A stretch of DNA of 64,000 nt from Obelidium mucronatum (GCA_025765595.1 JAIVFH010000076.1:111113-175112); one strand, 5' to 3'; shown: positions 37,980 to 50,594, counted from the first letter of the stretch. Numbers and translations are program-made. Notes: a model not told the origin generated them from the letters alone.

Positions 37980-39165
37980 AATAACACTTTCCAGAATATC
38001 TGTAGTCAAGTTTTTGACTTTGAAACAGTACAACAAGATTCGAATCTTTGGGCGTTACCTTTCTTGGTGAAATACCTGACCATGTATTTGGAATGCGAAT
38101 CATCACAAAACATACCCCCATGCATCGAATGGATTCCATCTGTAACACGCAACGATTATTTGCTTCGATTTATGTCTCACTCACTTGCACCTTGTTTTCT
38201 TGACTTTGGTGGTGGTGGTGCACAAAACAAGATGAATTTTGATTGCGCTCTATCCGCTTTTCATCATTTCTCTGTCACAAAAAATTCTATTGAACTGAGC
38301 AAACGCGACTTGGATGAAATGGAAGACTTGGCTGCTAGTGGTAGTACTGTCTCTGGCGGCAGAGACGGCGGCGTACTAGAGTTGGTGAAGGCGTTATTGC
38401 AAGTGTTGGCTTCCAATCCCAACTCAAAAGAACGGAATCACGTCTTGAACTGCTTCACGGATTTATTTAGCATGTTCAAAACCGCCGATAGTACCTCTAG
38501 AAATACACTTCTGCATCTTGTAATGACACATTCGGCAGTCAATGTGCGTTCATATGGAATTTATCTCTACAAGAACGAGATTGTAGAAAAACAGCGACTC
38601 CTTCAACATCAATTGTCCATCTCCTCCTCCTCCTCCTCTTCCTCTTCCTCTTCGGCCTCGCTTATGATGATTGATCCCCAAGTATCGTCTCTCTTGTTCA
38701 ACATTTCTTCAAAAATGTTTTCCTCTCCCTCATATCCAGACATGCATTTCCTGGAAAATGATGACGTGTTTTTCGAATTGAGCCCTACAATCTCTCAGTG
38801 TTTGAACTTTTTGAGTTATTTGAAGCAGTCGTCGCAGCTGATTGTGAGTTACCGTGTTTTCAACTCTTTTTCTTTTTTTTTGAACAAACGCATAGTAACA
38901 ACAAAACAACAGGGAGAATCAAACGAACATTTTTTTCATTCATTATCGACGGAATTTGTAGCACCAATTCGTCAGAGAACCAAAATCATGTTGAATTCTC
39001 GAGAAAACGCCCTGAAATTATTAACCGTTGACCCCTCTCAATGCAATGTGAGTAAATTGATGAAGCTTTATTAAGACGCTGTTTTAACCTGTGCCCATTT
39101 TACATTCACAACAGCACGAAATCTCGACTCTATCTTTGCTTATATTCCAAATGGAACAATTTTAA
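37261..39165 (+). CDS. Helical repeat protein, possibly glomulin/ALF4-type
   Basis: A multi-exon gene for roughly 500 residues made almost wholly of amphipathic helices, as in HEAT/ARM proteins. The order is an N-terminal helix pair (IIASLVASADSPRELV), LIEAFVQLLDLCLWI, VFDFETVQQDSNLWALPFLV, LELVKALLQVLASNPNSKER, LVMTHSAVNVRSYGIYLYKNE, a Ser run, and an end FVAPIRQRTKIMLNSRENAL. The last exon (after an intron at about 39049-39113) encodes HEISTLSLLIFQMEQF and stops at 39163-39165. The start is the ATG at 37261. The layout recalls glomulin/ALF4, regulators of cullin-RING ligases, but I have no diagnostic motif. Confidence 0.55.
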
Positions 39166-39316
39166 AAAATAGTGACGGCATGCAGAATAGTGACATGATA
39201 TATACAGTAAAGCAAACGTATTTTCAAGTCATGCTGACATTTATTTCAACACACACACACGTCGTTGGAAAAAAAACTCTTTCTTCACATCAACTTTCCT
39301 CTCCGCTCCCACCCAC

Positions 39317-41193
39317 TTAGTTCTTGCTCAAAGTAATGCTGGCAACCATCTCCTCCTTAGCAATCAAATGGGTCGTCTTGGAAATCAATCCCAACAGAGA
39401 GTTGATGTTGGAGGACCATTCATTCAACACGGTATTTGGAGACTTGCGAGGAACAAAGTTGATGATTCCAGCGGGTCTATCCATCTTTGCGTGGATAGTC
39501 TTTGAAACGACAAGTTTGGAGAGAAACTCTTCAGCATCCTGAAAAACAGAGTGGGTTAACATCACATTTTACATAAATGACTGCAAAAAAAAACGTTTTA
39601 CATTTGCTGAAAGATCCAACAGCTGTGTCAATCTCTTGGTCGAAATACGAGTGTAATATTTGGCAATCACGCGAATGTTGTGTTCAATCACACGTTCATG
39701 CAATGCTTTCAGTCTCTTCTGGCCTCCCTCTGATTTATCGAATGCTGGAGTTGCCTTCAAAGTAGGGCCATAAATCTCTTCAATCTTTGGCCAACGTACA
39801 AGTTCGTTTGTTACAAAGCATTTGACAAGATCTCTAGAAAAACGTAAATATTGATCAGACAAGTCAAGGAGGGATCCTAAAGATCTTACTTGAGCAGTGG
39901 AAGTTTTCCAAGGTTGGGATCTTCGTAAATTCTGTGAGTCAAGTCAGATTGCTCGTTGTCGTAGGGTGCAAGGATGACATAAAAGACGGAATTTTGAAGC
40001 GCCTTGAATAACACAAAATGAGAATCAAAATAAAAAAATCATCAAAACATCACAACGTACTTGGGCCAACTCCTTTGGATTCTCCTTGACGCTTGGGGTG
40101 TCATAAATATGGCGATAATGTTTGCAGGTGTTCAAGTACTGGCTCTCGTGAGTTGAGAATTGGATCAGCAGCTCGTAGAAGCGGATTTTCAGGTCCTAGA
40201 AAAAGAAAGGACAAGTGTGAGAAGAGATAGAGAGCGAATTGGCTGCGAAACAAGACACGAACATGCTGAGCGGCATCTTCAAAAAACTTCAAACTAATTT
40301 TTCGGCTGGCAATCTGCACACGCGGGAAGTCTTTCTTGGCCAAGCACAGACGCATTTGCTCGAGAATAAATTCCGTCTTTTCGCGTTTTTCCATGGATCC
40401 AAATGTCTCAACCTACAGACGAATGAGTTGACGGAATTCAAATCATAGAAAGAAACATGAAAAATAGCGTTCACCTGTAGTTCTTGCAAAATATCACATG
40501 CTTCAGTAATTTTGCCTTCTTCTTCACGAATCTTTGAAAGGATGCGTGTCACCCGGGCACGCTCGACTTCAACAAAGATCTAATCGCGTATGAGCAATGA
40601 TATACATATACTGACGGCACTTTGAAGACACACCTTTCCATCTGTGACGGTACGAAGCGTTTCAATGAGTTCGAGCTTGACACCCGCATTAGGGGTCTTG
40701 TCAATCAACGACATTGCTTCCTGAATCATTTTTGTGACAGACTAGAATGGATGAAAACAAAGAGGGTTAAGACAAAAGCGAAGCATGCGCACGCCACGCA
40801 CCGTCTTGAGGAGTCCGTGCTTTTTGGACAGCAGCACGACCCGCTCCTGCAGCAGCTTCCAGTCGCCCGCCTGGTGGCAAAAGTTGACGTTCGCCAGCAG
40901 AATTCTGGCGTTTGAAACGCCGTCGGCCGACTAAATGATGCGGGTTTGTCAGCGGAAGCAACGCGCGCGCGGCGACTCACGTTTCGCGTCTGTTTTTCCA
41001 GCGTCGCCAGCGACTCGAGCGCTTCGGCGAGTTTTCCGGCCTGTTTCGTTCGGGCGGCGGTTAGGCGCGGCGGGTTTCGTTAGGCGCGGCGCACACGGCC
41101 TGGCTCTCTCACCTTGACAAGGCCCTCGGCAATCGGAAGCTGCGCATCGACAAGCGCAGTGAAGTCCTTCTCTACTTTGGGTGTTGGTTCCAT
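39317..41193 (-). CDS. RPN5: 26S proteasome regulatory subunit Rpn5 (PSMD12)
   Basis: A lid subunit of the 26S proteasome. Ten or so short exons join in frame. The N-terminal helices ([20 protein letters not shown]) are followed by [40 protein letters not shown] and [20 protein letters not shown]. The C-terminal PCI domain includes [40 protein letters not shown] and [10 protein letters not shown]. Length and order match Rpn5. Start ATG at 41191-41193, stop TAA at 39317-39319. The first four exons (about 40790-41193) are GC-rich compared with the rest. Confidence 0.92.
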
Positions 41194-41586
41194 TGGTGGT
41201 GGCTCTTTTGTGAATTATTTGTTTTTTCTGAGCAACGCGGCCTGTGTAAATTCTGTGAATTCCTTTTTTTTTTTTTTTTTTTTTGCAACCATCCCAGCCA
41301 AACGCGTAGGTATCCTGGAAAACAGACTGTAATGGTCTCTGAATGTAAGCGATTCATATCTTGGAACGGATACATCCCTTTTATTGGAAATAACCAGGAC
41401 AATATACTGTAAGTATATCACAAATATTTCATTAATATATGCATTCGAATATTCAGGAATCAAGTAGTGGCATTCTTCTTCGCCCCCCCATGAGGAATGT
41501 TGACTCAACCCTACCACACGTTTTTCATTCAAGCAATCAGAATGAGAAAAAAACGACAAGTGGAGAAATAAAAAAAACATCAAAAA
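41194..41586. promoter_or_regulatory. Divergent promoter region, RPN5 / malate dehydrogenase
   Basis: Region of 393 bases between two divergent starts. It holds a 20-base T run near 41263-41284. I could not assign a proteasome-gene PACE-type element. Confidence 0.4.
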
Positions 41587-42822
41587 ATGGTGTGTCCCGA
41601 ATCATTCCGACAGACCTCCGACTTCCGCCTTGATTCTAACAGCTTACTGCATTAAACCACAGGTTAAAGTTAGCGTTCTCGGAGCAGCTGGAGGCATCGG
41701 ACAGCCCTTGTCTCTTCTCTTGTCTACAAACCCACTCATTTCAGAACTTGCCCTCTTTGATATCGTCAACACGCCAGGAGTTGCTGCTGATTTGTCTCAC
41801 ATTAACACTCCAGCAAAGGTATTGTTTCTTCTGTTTTCTTGCTTTTGCGTCTGGTTTTTTTGGAAAAGGTTTGTTAACGTGTCTCAAAGGTGTCTGGATA
41901 CAAAGGCAATGAAGAGCTCGCGGCTGCTCTTAGTGGCTCCCACTTGGTGATTATTCCAGCTGGTGTTCCAAGAAAGCCAGGCATGACCCGTGATGACTTG
42001 TTTAACATCAACGCGGGAATTTGCAAGAACCTTGCAACTGGAATTGCAACGTGAGTGGACTTCCTTAAATTCTCAATGAAATGACTCACTTTAGTTCAAA
42101 CTAATTCCTTTTCCCTTCACCAGCCACTGTCCAAAGGCTTTGATTTGTGTCATTTCAAACCCTGTCAACTCCACAGTTCCTATTTTTGCTGAAGTCCTCA
42201 AGAAGCACAACGTGTTTGACCCAAAGAAGCTCTTTGGAGTCACCACTCTTGACATTGTTCGCGCCAACACTTTTGTTTCCAGCACCAAGCAAGTCAACGT
42301 CCAAGGAACCGAAGTGTCTGTAATTGGTGGTCACTCTGGTGTCACCATCATTCCAGTCCTTTCAGGAACATCCCACTCCTTCACTGAAGAAGAAGTCAAG
42401 ACTCTTACACAAAGAATTCAATACGGAGGTGACGAAGTTGTCAAGGCTAAGGATGGTGCTGGTTCTGCCACTCTTTCTATGGCTTATGCTGGTGCCCGTT
42501 TTGCTGGGGCACTTCTCGACGCCACTGTGGCCAAGAAGTCAGGTGTAAAGGAATGCACCTTTGTCAAGTCTGACGTTGTTCCTGGTGTTGAATACTTTTC
42601 CACTGTTGTTGAATTTGGGGTATAGTAGAGCCGTTTTGTTTTTCGCTTCATCACCCGTGTATCTTTTAAAACCGTTGTATCCGCTCATTTTAGCCTGAAG
42701 GAGTTCACAAGATCTTCCCAGTTCCTCAATTGAATGCTTACGAAAAGACTCTGTTTGACGCCTGCATCCCAGAACTGAAAACGAACATCCAGAAGGGTAT
42801 TGACTTTGTCAAGAACGCGTAG
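41587..42822 (+). CDS. Malate dehydrogenase, NAD-dependent
   Basis: Interconverts malate and oxaloacetate. Visible features: the nucleotide loop [34 protein letters not shown] with the substrate Arg, [26 protein letters not shown], and the catalytic [11 protein letters not shown]. It ends with [15 protein letters not shown] and TAG. Five exons. The first coding exon is the ATG alone: ATG at 41587-41589 is followed at once by a donor (gtgtgt) and a 73-base intron, and exon 2 starts VKVSVLG. There is no mitochondrial presequence and no C-terminal peroxisomal tripeptide, so I infer a cytosolic form, although its closest sequence style is the mitochondrial-type family. Confidence 0.92.
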
Positions 42823-43236
42823 GTATGCATCTATTCAATTCAAACTTTAACGCTTCTTTTTTTTATTTATTCGCAATTTCAATTTTTTTTTGAATAGGAA
42901 ACTGTGAATGTTCTCAGGGTTACATTATCAACATACATTTTAAATTCAACCAAGAAATTCAAACATGTTCATCTTATCAATAAACCCCAAATACTCTTGT
43001 GATATAAGATTGCGTGTGTTTTTTGGTCAATGAGATCGAGCGGAGCTCTTGGATCGCTGTCGGTTATCGAATGGATATATTTAGTCCTCTCACCCTGCAT
43101 TCGATATTGCTGACTCTGAAGTATAGCCCTTGGCAGATGCGAGAAGATAAGTGAAGTGGAAAGCCTGAAACTCTGTTTTTTTTTAGCTAAATAATAAATA
43201 TCAAATTTACTCTTTTTCTTCTCTCTAAAATCCAAA
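42823..43236. other. Intergenic region, nothing identified
   Basis: 3' flank of malate dehydrogenase and 5' flank of the deadenylase gene. AT-rich with no supported feature. Confidence 0.4.
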
Positions 43237-44570
43237 ATGCTACAGCAAAGTCATATCAAAGACGTATGGGCACATACTCTGGAGACCGAAATGGCAGTAT
43301 TACGGGAACTAGTCGACAAATATCCATGCATATCAATGGTGGGTCCAGACTGGCCCTCGCAAGGACGCATCACCTCTGCTCGAAAACGGCTATTAATTCT
43401 CTCTCCTGCCTCCCCCGCCTAAACCAAAACCACCAAAAAAACCAAAAAAAAAACCAACCACCGACCTTCTTCAATTTAACCAAACAAAGGATACTGAGTT
43501 CCCGGGGGTGGTTGCGAGGCCGATTGGAAACTTCAAAACATCGGCAGACTACCAATACCAGACACTGCGATGCAATGTGGATCTACTGAAAATAATCCAG
43601 CTAGGAATTACTTTTGCGGACGAGGTACCAATTTTTTTTTTATTGTTGTTGGGTTTCTGTTTTGTTCGGTTCTAAAATGAAACTGTTTTCTGTTCTTTTA
43701 TCCACACTTTTTTTTTTAGAACGGAAACACACCGCCAAACATCTGCACATGGCAATTCAACTTCAAATTCAACTTGAGCGAAGACATGTATGCACAGGAC
43801 TCAATTGATCTATTGACAAAGTCTGGGATCGACTTCAAAAGACATGAGGAGTATGGTATCGATGTGGAACAATTCGGGGAGCTATTGATCAGTTCGGGCT
43901 TTGTGCTGCTGAATGATGTAAAATGGATCTCTTTTCACAGGTTTGTCCGAAATGGGGGGTTTTTTTTTTTGTTTACAAAAGGGCTGTGATTAAAACAACC
44001 AAAAACACAAACATTTTGCATAAAAACTACTTCAACGACCACAACAACATTCAACTACAAAAAAAAAAAAAACGGGGGGAAAAAAAAGCGGTTACGACTT
44101 TGGATATTTATTAAAAGTTGCAACCTGCGCACCACTTCCGGCAGAAGAGTCGGACTTTTTCGAACTCATGAAACTTTATTTCCCGTGTGTGTATGATATC
44201 AAATACCTGATGAAAAGCTGCAAGAATTTGAAGGGGGGATTGCAGGATGTGGCCGATGATTTACAGGTACGCTTTTTACCGATGGGTCTCAAAAGGGGTG
44301 TTCTCTGACTTTATTTGGTGCCCCCAAAATTTTACCTTATAGATTTCACGTATTGGGCCTCAACATCAAGCTGGGAGTGATAGCTTGCTGACAAGTAAAA
44401 CGTTCTTTAAAATGCGGGAGACGTTCTTTGATGACCATATTGATGATGAGAAGTATATGGGGTATTTATATGGTGAGTTTTTGAGCGAGAGGGTCGAGTT
44501 GGGAAGAGCACAACAACAGTTCTAAACCACAAATCGGGTTTCTTTTGTTTTAGGTCTTTCTACGTTCTGA
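43237..44570 (+). CDS. CAF1: CAF1/POP2 (CNOT7) deadenylase of the CCR4-NOT complex
   Basis: Shortens mRNA poly(A) tails in the cytoplasm. It is a DEDD-family 3'-5' exonuclease. Exons join in frame: [24 protein letters not shown], then [13 protein letters not shown] with the first catalytic Asp and Glu. [20 protein letters not shown] comes next, then a central exon (from about 43720) and GYDFGYLLK with the third Asp. The last conserved block is [19 protein letters not shown], with the final His/Asp. The gene ends GYLYGLSTF, stop 44568-44570. Six introns. The intron before GYDFG is A-rich and ends AAAAAAAAG. The start ATG opens a short N-terminus normal for the family. Confidence 0.92.
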
Positions 44571-44798
44571 GAACGCCAATTCAAACGTGTAGCAAAGCGA
44601 AAAATAAAAAACACCTCGATAAAGATTAAATAATACTCTCAGTACCTTTTTCGTGTTTGGATGACATTTGATTATCGATTTTGTATCATGGAAACTTTGG
44701 TGCACAAACAATAAGTAGGTGATGGGAAATGAAACCGCTTTTTTTAAGTAATAAGAACGAGTATAAAAAAAACACAAGATATTCTTCTGTTAGAACGT

Positions 44799-45384
44799 TT
44801 ACTTCTTGGCAAACATCTTGATGAGGTGGTCAGTGGAGTAAGACTTTGGACGTTCAATTGGCATTCCAAGAGCACGGGCCCAGATCAAACCAGAAGTGAC
44901 ACCAAGAGCACGGGAAACACCAAAGAGCACAGTGTAGTAGTCTTCTTGAGTGAATCCGTAGTGCTGAAGCAGAACTCCAGAGTGGGCATCCACATTTGGC
45001 CATGGGTTCTTGGTCTTTCCGTGCTCAGTAAGCACACCTGGAGCAATGGTGTAGACTTGGCTGACAAGCTTGAACAAGGCGTTGTCTGGGAGGTGCTTCA
45101 AAGCAAACTCACGCTGGCATGCGTAACGTGGGTCGGTCTTACGGAGAACAGCGTGTCCGTAACCTGGAACGACTTGTCCGCTCTTGAGGGTAGACCACAA
45201 GTATTCCTTGATCTTCTCGTCAGATGGGTTCTGACCGACAGCGGCCTGCATCTTCATGATCCAACGAAGAACTTCCTGGTTGGCAAGTCCGTGGAGTGGT
45301 CCAGCGAGACCGTTGAGACCGGCAGCAAAAGCAAGGTATGGGTCAGAGAGAGCAGATCCGACCAAGTGAGTGGTGTGGGCACTG

Positions 45385-45426
<42 letters not shown>

Positions 45427-46616
45427 TTTTGAGTGCTGTCAGATAAAAAAAAAAAGAAAAGATAGATAACATCATACCTGACGTTTCCACCTTCGTGGTC
45501 AGAGTGAATGGTCAAGTACAAACGCATAAGTTCGGCAAAGTTCTCATCCTTGTAACCAAGGAGGTGAGCAAAGTTGGCAGAGTAATCCAACTTTGGGTCA
45601 ACAGGTGGAAGCTTTCCATCCTTGTAGACGTTACGGTAAATACGGGCAGCAACGGTTGGCAACTTGGCAATCAAGTCGTTACAGTCTTCAAAGACGTAGT
45701 CCCAGTATTGGGCCTTTGGAACTCCGCTCTGGTAAGCCTTGGCGAAGCTGGATTCTCCTTGAAGGGCAGTGACGGCCAATGAAAACTGAGACATTGGGTG
45801 GAGGGTGTTTGGGCAACGGTCAAGGAGATCCTCGACGTAGGATGGAATGGCCGAACGGGCAGCCCAGTCCGCAGAAAGGGCACGGACTTGTTCGGTGGTG
45901 GGGACCTCACCGGTGACCAGCAACCAGAAGAGACCTTCGGGGAGTGGCTCGTTACCACCTTCAGCCTTTGGAAGCAACTCTTGGCACTCGGGGATGGTAA
46001 GGTTACGGAATCTGATTCCCTGCAAACACACAAAGGTGTCAATAAATATAATCTTGGACCATTGATAAGAAAAACGCAAAGTACCTCCTCAGCGTCAAGT
46101 ACTGAGGTTTCCCAGATAAGACCCTTGATTCCACGCATACCACCGTAAGCCTATGCAGTACAGAAGTTAATCCAAACGACTGCTTTCAGAACGCTGGAAA
46201 AAAAAAAACACAAACCATGTCAACCGTGGTTTCCCCAAGAACCTTTGAACCGTGTTCGGCACGGAAAGCCTTGACCTTAGCCTGCTCAATTGGAATCAGC
46301 TCTCTGAGTCTCTCCTTCAAGGTCTGGAACAGCAAAGAAATCAAGAGAATTAATAATGTGTTTTCCAGAGATAAGGCGACAGAAACCTGTGGTTTAGCCG
46401 TGGAGAGAGATCTGGCGCAGAGCCGCTGGGTAGTGCTGACGATACGCTGTTATTTTTCGAGGTAAGTTTCTGGATTAGGACCGGTAGCTGCAAGGGTGCG
46501 TCCTCACGTTGAAGATCATTTCTGGTCTTTTTTTCTGCTGGTTTCTTTTTTTCGTTTTCGGAAGAAAGGAAAAGAAACGGCCACGCCACCATTTGAAGAA
46601 CGCGGCGCTGAAACAT
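44799..46616 (-). CDS. Citrate synthase, mitochondrial
   Basis: Condenses acetyl-CoA and oxaloacetate in the TCA cycle. A spliced Arg/Ser-rich presequence (MFQRRVLQM joined to [20 protein letters not shown]) precedes [11 protein letters not shown], which fits mitochondrial import. Conserved blocks follow: [52 protein letters not shown]. The catalytic residues lie in [39 protein letters not shown] and [14 protein letters not shown]. Six exons. One intron contains a 38-base T run (plus strand, 45387-45424). Start ATG 46614-46616, stop TAA 44799-44801. Its promoter is shared with the CCDC148-like gene over 81 bases. Confidence 0.93.
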
Positions 46617-46697
46617 TAACACTTGGGGTAAAGTGAAGGGGCACCCAGGGGATTTATCTCATGTACACAGAGGAACTCTATTTAGATTGTTGAGAAA
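46617..46697. promoter_or_regulatory. Shared divergent promoter, citrate synthase / CCDC148-like
   Basis: Eighty-one bases separate the two start codons. Confidence 0.5.
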
Positions 46698-48937
46698 ATG
46701 ACACTGGTGGATATTCTGGCACATAGGAGAATATGGGCTGATGAGCTGGAGAAATTAGACACACAGCGGTATGATTCATCGAATTTGTGGAGTGTGGATC
46801 TTTATTGAGTTATGCACCGATCTCGTCAGACAGGTTGGCGCTCCAACGTGTTTGCGATGAGGCGATGATCAAGTTTGAAGAATCAACGAAAAGCAAGGAA
46901 CTCAAAGCGATCGCCACAAGTATCAAGGATGAAAATGCACGTTCTTTAGATAGCAGAAGATGTCTTCACAAAAGTAACTTCACCCTCTTTTCTGTTTTCA
47001 CATAATACGCTGAAACCACGACTATCCAGAGTTATTTGAAACTCTCACATTCCCAATTCAATATTTCGAGATCTCAAAAAGCACGGTGATGGAAGGATTC
47101 GAGCAGCTGGACGAAAAAGTGCGCCCTGTCTACCCCTTTGAAAAACACAAACCCTCTGACTGTATTTTTCTTTAGGCAATTGCGCTAGAGCATGAGATAC
47201 ACTCAGACACGAAAATACTTTCGATATTCCACACGAATGATGCATCAATCGTGAATCCGTGGATATTCGATGCTGACAATGGGACCATTCAACCGTTTTT
47301 TGAATTCCCATGCTCAGACGCAGCATTATTGATCTCAAAGTTGAAAGATCTGGACAAGTTGGTCTTTTTTTTTGTAATACCCTGTTCGTTTGCTTAAATA
47401 ATTTTGAATCAAACAGTCTCCAAACCCGACACAAACAACAACTCACTGCTCTGAAACAAGAATTCAAAGGATACATGGATCCAATAGATGACCTGGACAG
47501 AAGGACACAAGAAACGCATTTCAGATTCGAAAAAGTCAGATTGGAATACAAAACGGTGGAATTGAAGAAACTGTTTTATAATCGTTTGGAAGTTGAGTTT
47601 CCGAATCTGAGCAAGTCGGACATAAAAGTAAGAGATGGATGATGTTGCTCTGAATCATTCAACTAAATTTCAAAAAAAAAAAACAGTTTCACTCAACGTG
47701 GACTGAAAAGCATTCTGCATACAAAGCCAGATTGAATGCTTTAAGTAAAAACTATCAAACACAAGTGTCGGAGTTTATCAAGAGTGCTGTACATCAGTTC
47801 CCAGTGAGTATAAAGACTTTGGGGACGCACCCACGCCAAAGTTTAAACCGCCCCACTTTCAAACAAAAATAAACCATAGATTGCCTCACAGCAATTTCTC
47901 TTGAAATTGAAAGAAGAAGCGGACCACGAATTGGCACTTAAAAAGATGGAAGAAATGCATCAAAAACTATCCGAATGGAGAACCCAAAGGATTCAGGATA
48001 TTCAAAGAAGTGAGGAGATTCGGCAGTTTGAATTGATGCAAACCGAGGGGAAAAGGGTACGGTTTTTATGCCATCACCATCCTATTGTATTCTCTCTTTT
48101 TGGCTTTCACTGAATCAATGCATAAACATAGGAAGAAGCAGAAGCACGACGGCGAGTAGAGTTGGAAGAGAAACGGGCAGCCATCAATGAATTCAAGCTT
48201 AAAAAGAGAGAAAAGCAGCTAGAATTGATTGAAAAGTATGAACAAATGGAAAGAGAACAACTTGCTGCAGTAGCAGAACAAAGACCAGTTCGTATTAAAG
48301 TTTGGAGTGAAGACGAAAGAAGACTGACTTTCCCCTTTGTCCATTTCTCAGCATCACCGTGAACGCATCAACTATCGAGCTGGAGAGCGATTAAAGAAAC
48401 TAGAGCTCAAACGGCAAGAAATTGAGAATCGAGAAGAGCTGAGATTGGAGATTGAACGGAAACTGGATATGCTTCGATCAACAGTGGCAGTTACTATAGA
48501 ACCGTAAGTAATACTCCGTTATAGAGAAGAAAACTTTGGCTGGCCATTTCTTATCCGTGGACGAAAAAAATGGTAGGGACTGGAATCGGATTCTAAGACC
48601 CACAAAGTCATTTCAAATTTCAAAGGATACTGAAAAGCTGGTACAAAATGCTGAATTTCCAAGTATTTTCAATTCTTTATTAACACAATACGACAGCCCC
48701 AACTATTTGTAAATAATGGGTTCTCAGTGGCGAATCTCATGAAGGACCGCAGGTAAACCAAGAAGAAAAGGAAAAGAGAGAAGAAACTCAGAGTTTAACA
48801 CCAAAATTGTGGTTGGGTTGAATCATAGATTCCGTATTTCAGCGGCTCTACATCAGCTGGGTCTCCAAAACTCCCGATATGCACACGAACTTTTCATGAA
48901 AATTAATCGGCTCCCTGTGTCAAAAGAGCCTTACTGA
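46698..48937 (+). CDS. Coiled-coil protein resembling CCDC148
   Basis: About ten short exons join in frame into a mostly coiled-coil protein of roughly 500 residues. It starts MTLVDILAHRRIWADELEKL and continues through Glu/Lys/Arg-rich helices (ADHELALKKMEEMHQKLSEW, EEKRAAINEFKLKKREKQLE). It ends with RILRPTKSFQISKDTEKL, then a block reached after a 55-base intron (about 48640-48694) that encodes LMKDRRFRISAALHQLGLQN and SRYAHELFMKI. That closing block is what recalls CCDC148, a ciliary-lineage coiled-coil protein. The match is from memory and modest. The start is the ATG at 46698, and the stop is TGA 48935-48937. Confidence 0.65.
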
Positions 48938-49151
48938 ATCCCATGCGATAAATATTAGTAAAGTCAATATTAATAATAGAATAATAATGAGCACGATTTG
49001 TTCAGTGAATTTTCCGACACATTATTTTTTTTTCTTTCTTGGGGCCACTGACAGCACTTTCGCTTATCGCGGAAACACCTTCCCCCTCTTTTTTTTTCCC
49101 TCCCTTGCCCCTCTGCCTCTGGGACTGAGAAGTCAATTGTTCTTATCTTGG

Positions 49152-50450
49152 ATGGCTGAAGAAATCAGACAGATTCTCGATGCCGAAACATTGGTTGACC
49201 TTGACAAATTGAGACAGGTGGGACGTTATGGCGTCCCCGATGAGGTAACACACATACACCCGCATATCTGCTCCAACAGCCTCCCCACCAACGATAACCC
49301 CCCTGCTCTTCAATACTCAAAAGTGATCTGTGTTTGACAGCTTCTTTGTTGTTATTGTCACCATCAGGTTAGGGGCGAGGCTTGGAAATATCTGCTGGCG
49401 GTCGAGACTGCTGATAAGGGTTAGCGCCCCCCTCCCACCACCCTTAAAACAATCAAAACAAAGAACTCAAAACTCCATCATATTGATTTACTTTTGGGAG
49501 AGAGAAACCGTTTCTCCGTTTGGAAAAAAGAACAACCACCTCCACAATCAAGAAACCCAACCTTACAAACCACATAAACACACACACCCAAAAAAAAAGC
49601 AAACGAGCTATCGAAACGCCAAGAAAAGTACGAGCGTTATCAAGGAACCGAACGACAATCGACAGACATTCTGAAACGGATCCGGGGCGAGGTTTCACGA
49701 TACATTCGAGCCCGTTCGAAAATGCCTTTCCAGTCAAAAGATCCAAACAAGGCAATTGAAAATGTCGTTTCAGCGTACTTGACTCAATATCGGGGGTCTG
49801 AATATTCTCCTGTAATGGTATATCTGTCAGGCCCTTTTGCCTATCTTTTGGCAAATGAGAGCGATGTGTATTACTGCTTTGCAGCATTGATGCAGATGGT
49901 GGAAGAATATTGCAACCATGTGAATATGGCGACACGGTTATCTGAGTTTTTGATGTTGTTTCGAACATTGTTGCCAGAACTTCACAATCATTTCGAGGAG
50001 GAAGAAGTTGATTTCAAAGAATGTGCAAATTCGTGGTTCAGTTATGTTTTGGCAAAGGAACTGCCTCTTGAATGTAAATTGCTCTTACATTTTTTTTTCT
50101 TCTTCAAATTTCCTTCTTTTTGTTCACTAATAACAATTTGGATTTAAGGTCTGCTACGATTATGGGATTCATATTTCTCCATACCGAACGGTCTGAATTT
50201 ACACATCTATATCTGCTTGGGTAAACTTTGTTTATTTATTTATTTTTTCCCCTTTCTCATAACCTCCAATCATGTTTTGGTAGCTATTCTGACGACACTG
50301 AAGGACAATTTAGAGGAGCTCGAGCAAAGTGAAATCCATGGTGTACTGTTACGACTTCCTAGCATGGATATGGATCATTTGATCAACCAAGCGCTGGCAA
50401 TTCGCGATGAAGTACTTGCCAAGCGGCTCTCTGACATTGAAAACTATTAA
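49152..50450 (+). CDS. TBC-domain protein, probably lacking RabGAP catalytic fingers
   Basis: Resembles Rab GTPase-activating proteins. It opens with GVPDEVRGEAWKYLLAVE and has VYYCFAALMQMVEEYCNHVN, LMLFRTLLPELHNHFEEEEV, ANSWFSYVLAKELPLE, LRLWDSYFS and GLNLHIYICLAIL. All of these are typical TBC helices. The arginine-finger motif IxxDxxR reads IRGEVSR, with Glu for Asp. The glutamine finger YxQ reads YSP, with no Gln. Catalysis is therefore doubtful. Introns lie near 49244-49367, 49420-49590, 50075-50148 and 50220-50280. The start at 49152 is the first ATG of the conserved exon, but an upstream start is possible. Confidence 0.75.
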
Positions 50451-50591
50451 AAAAGTTTATGGACGGATTTTTTTTTCGGCTATGAGGATGGGAAGTGAAA
50501 GGGGGGGACTCAAAACTTATAAAACCGAGTTTTTTTTTTATAAATATAATTATTTGGGAAATATTAAGAAAAATACTATTTGAACTGTTTA

Positions 50592-50594
<3 letters not shown>

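Noticed and set aside
43370..43555. Trp/Phe-rich minus-strand open frame
   Set aside because: It is antisense to a deadenylase intron and exon and has no conserved content.
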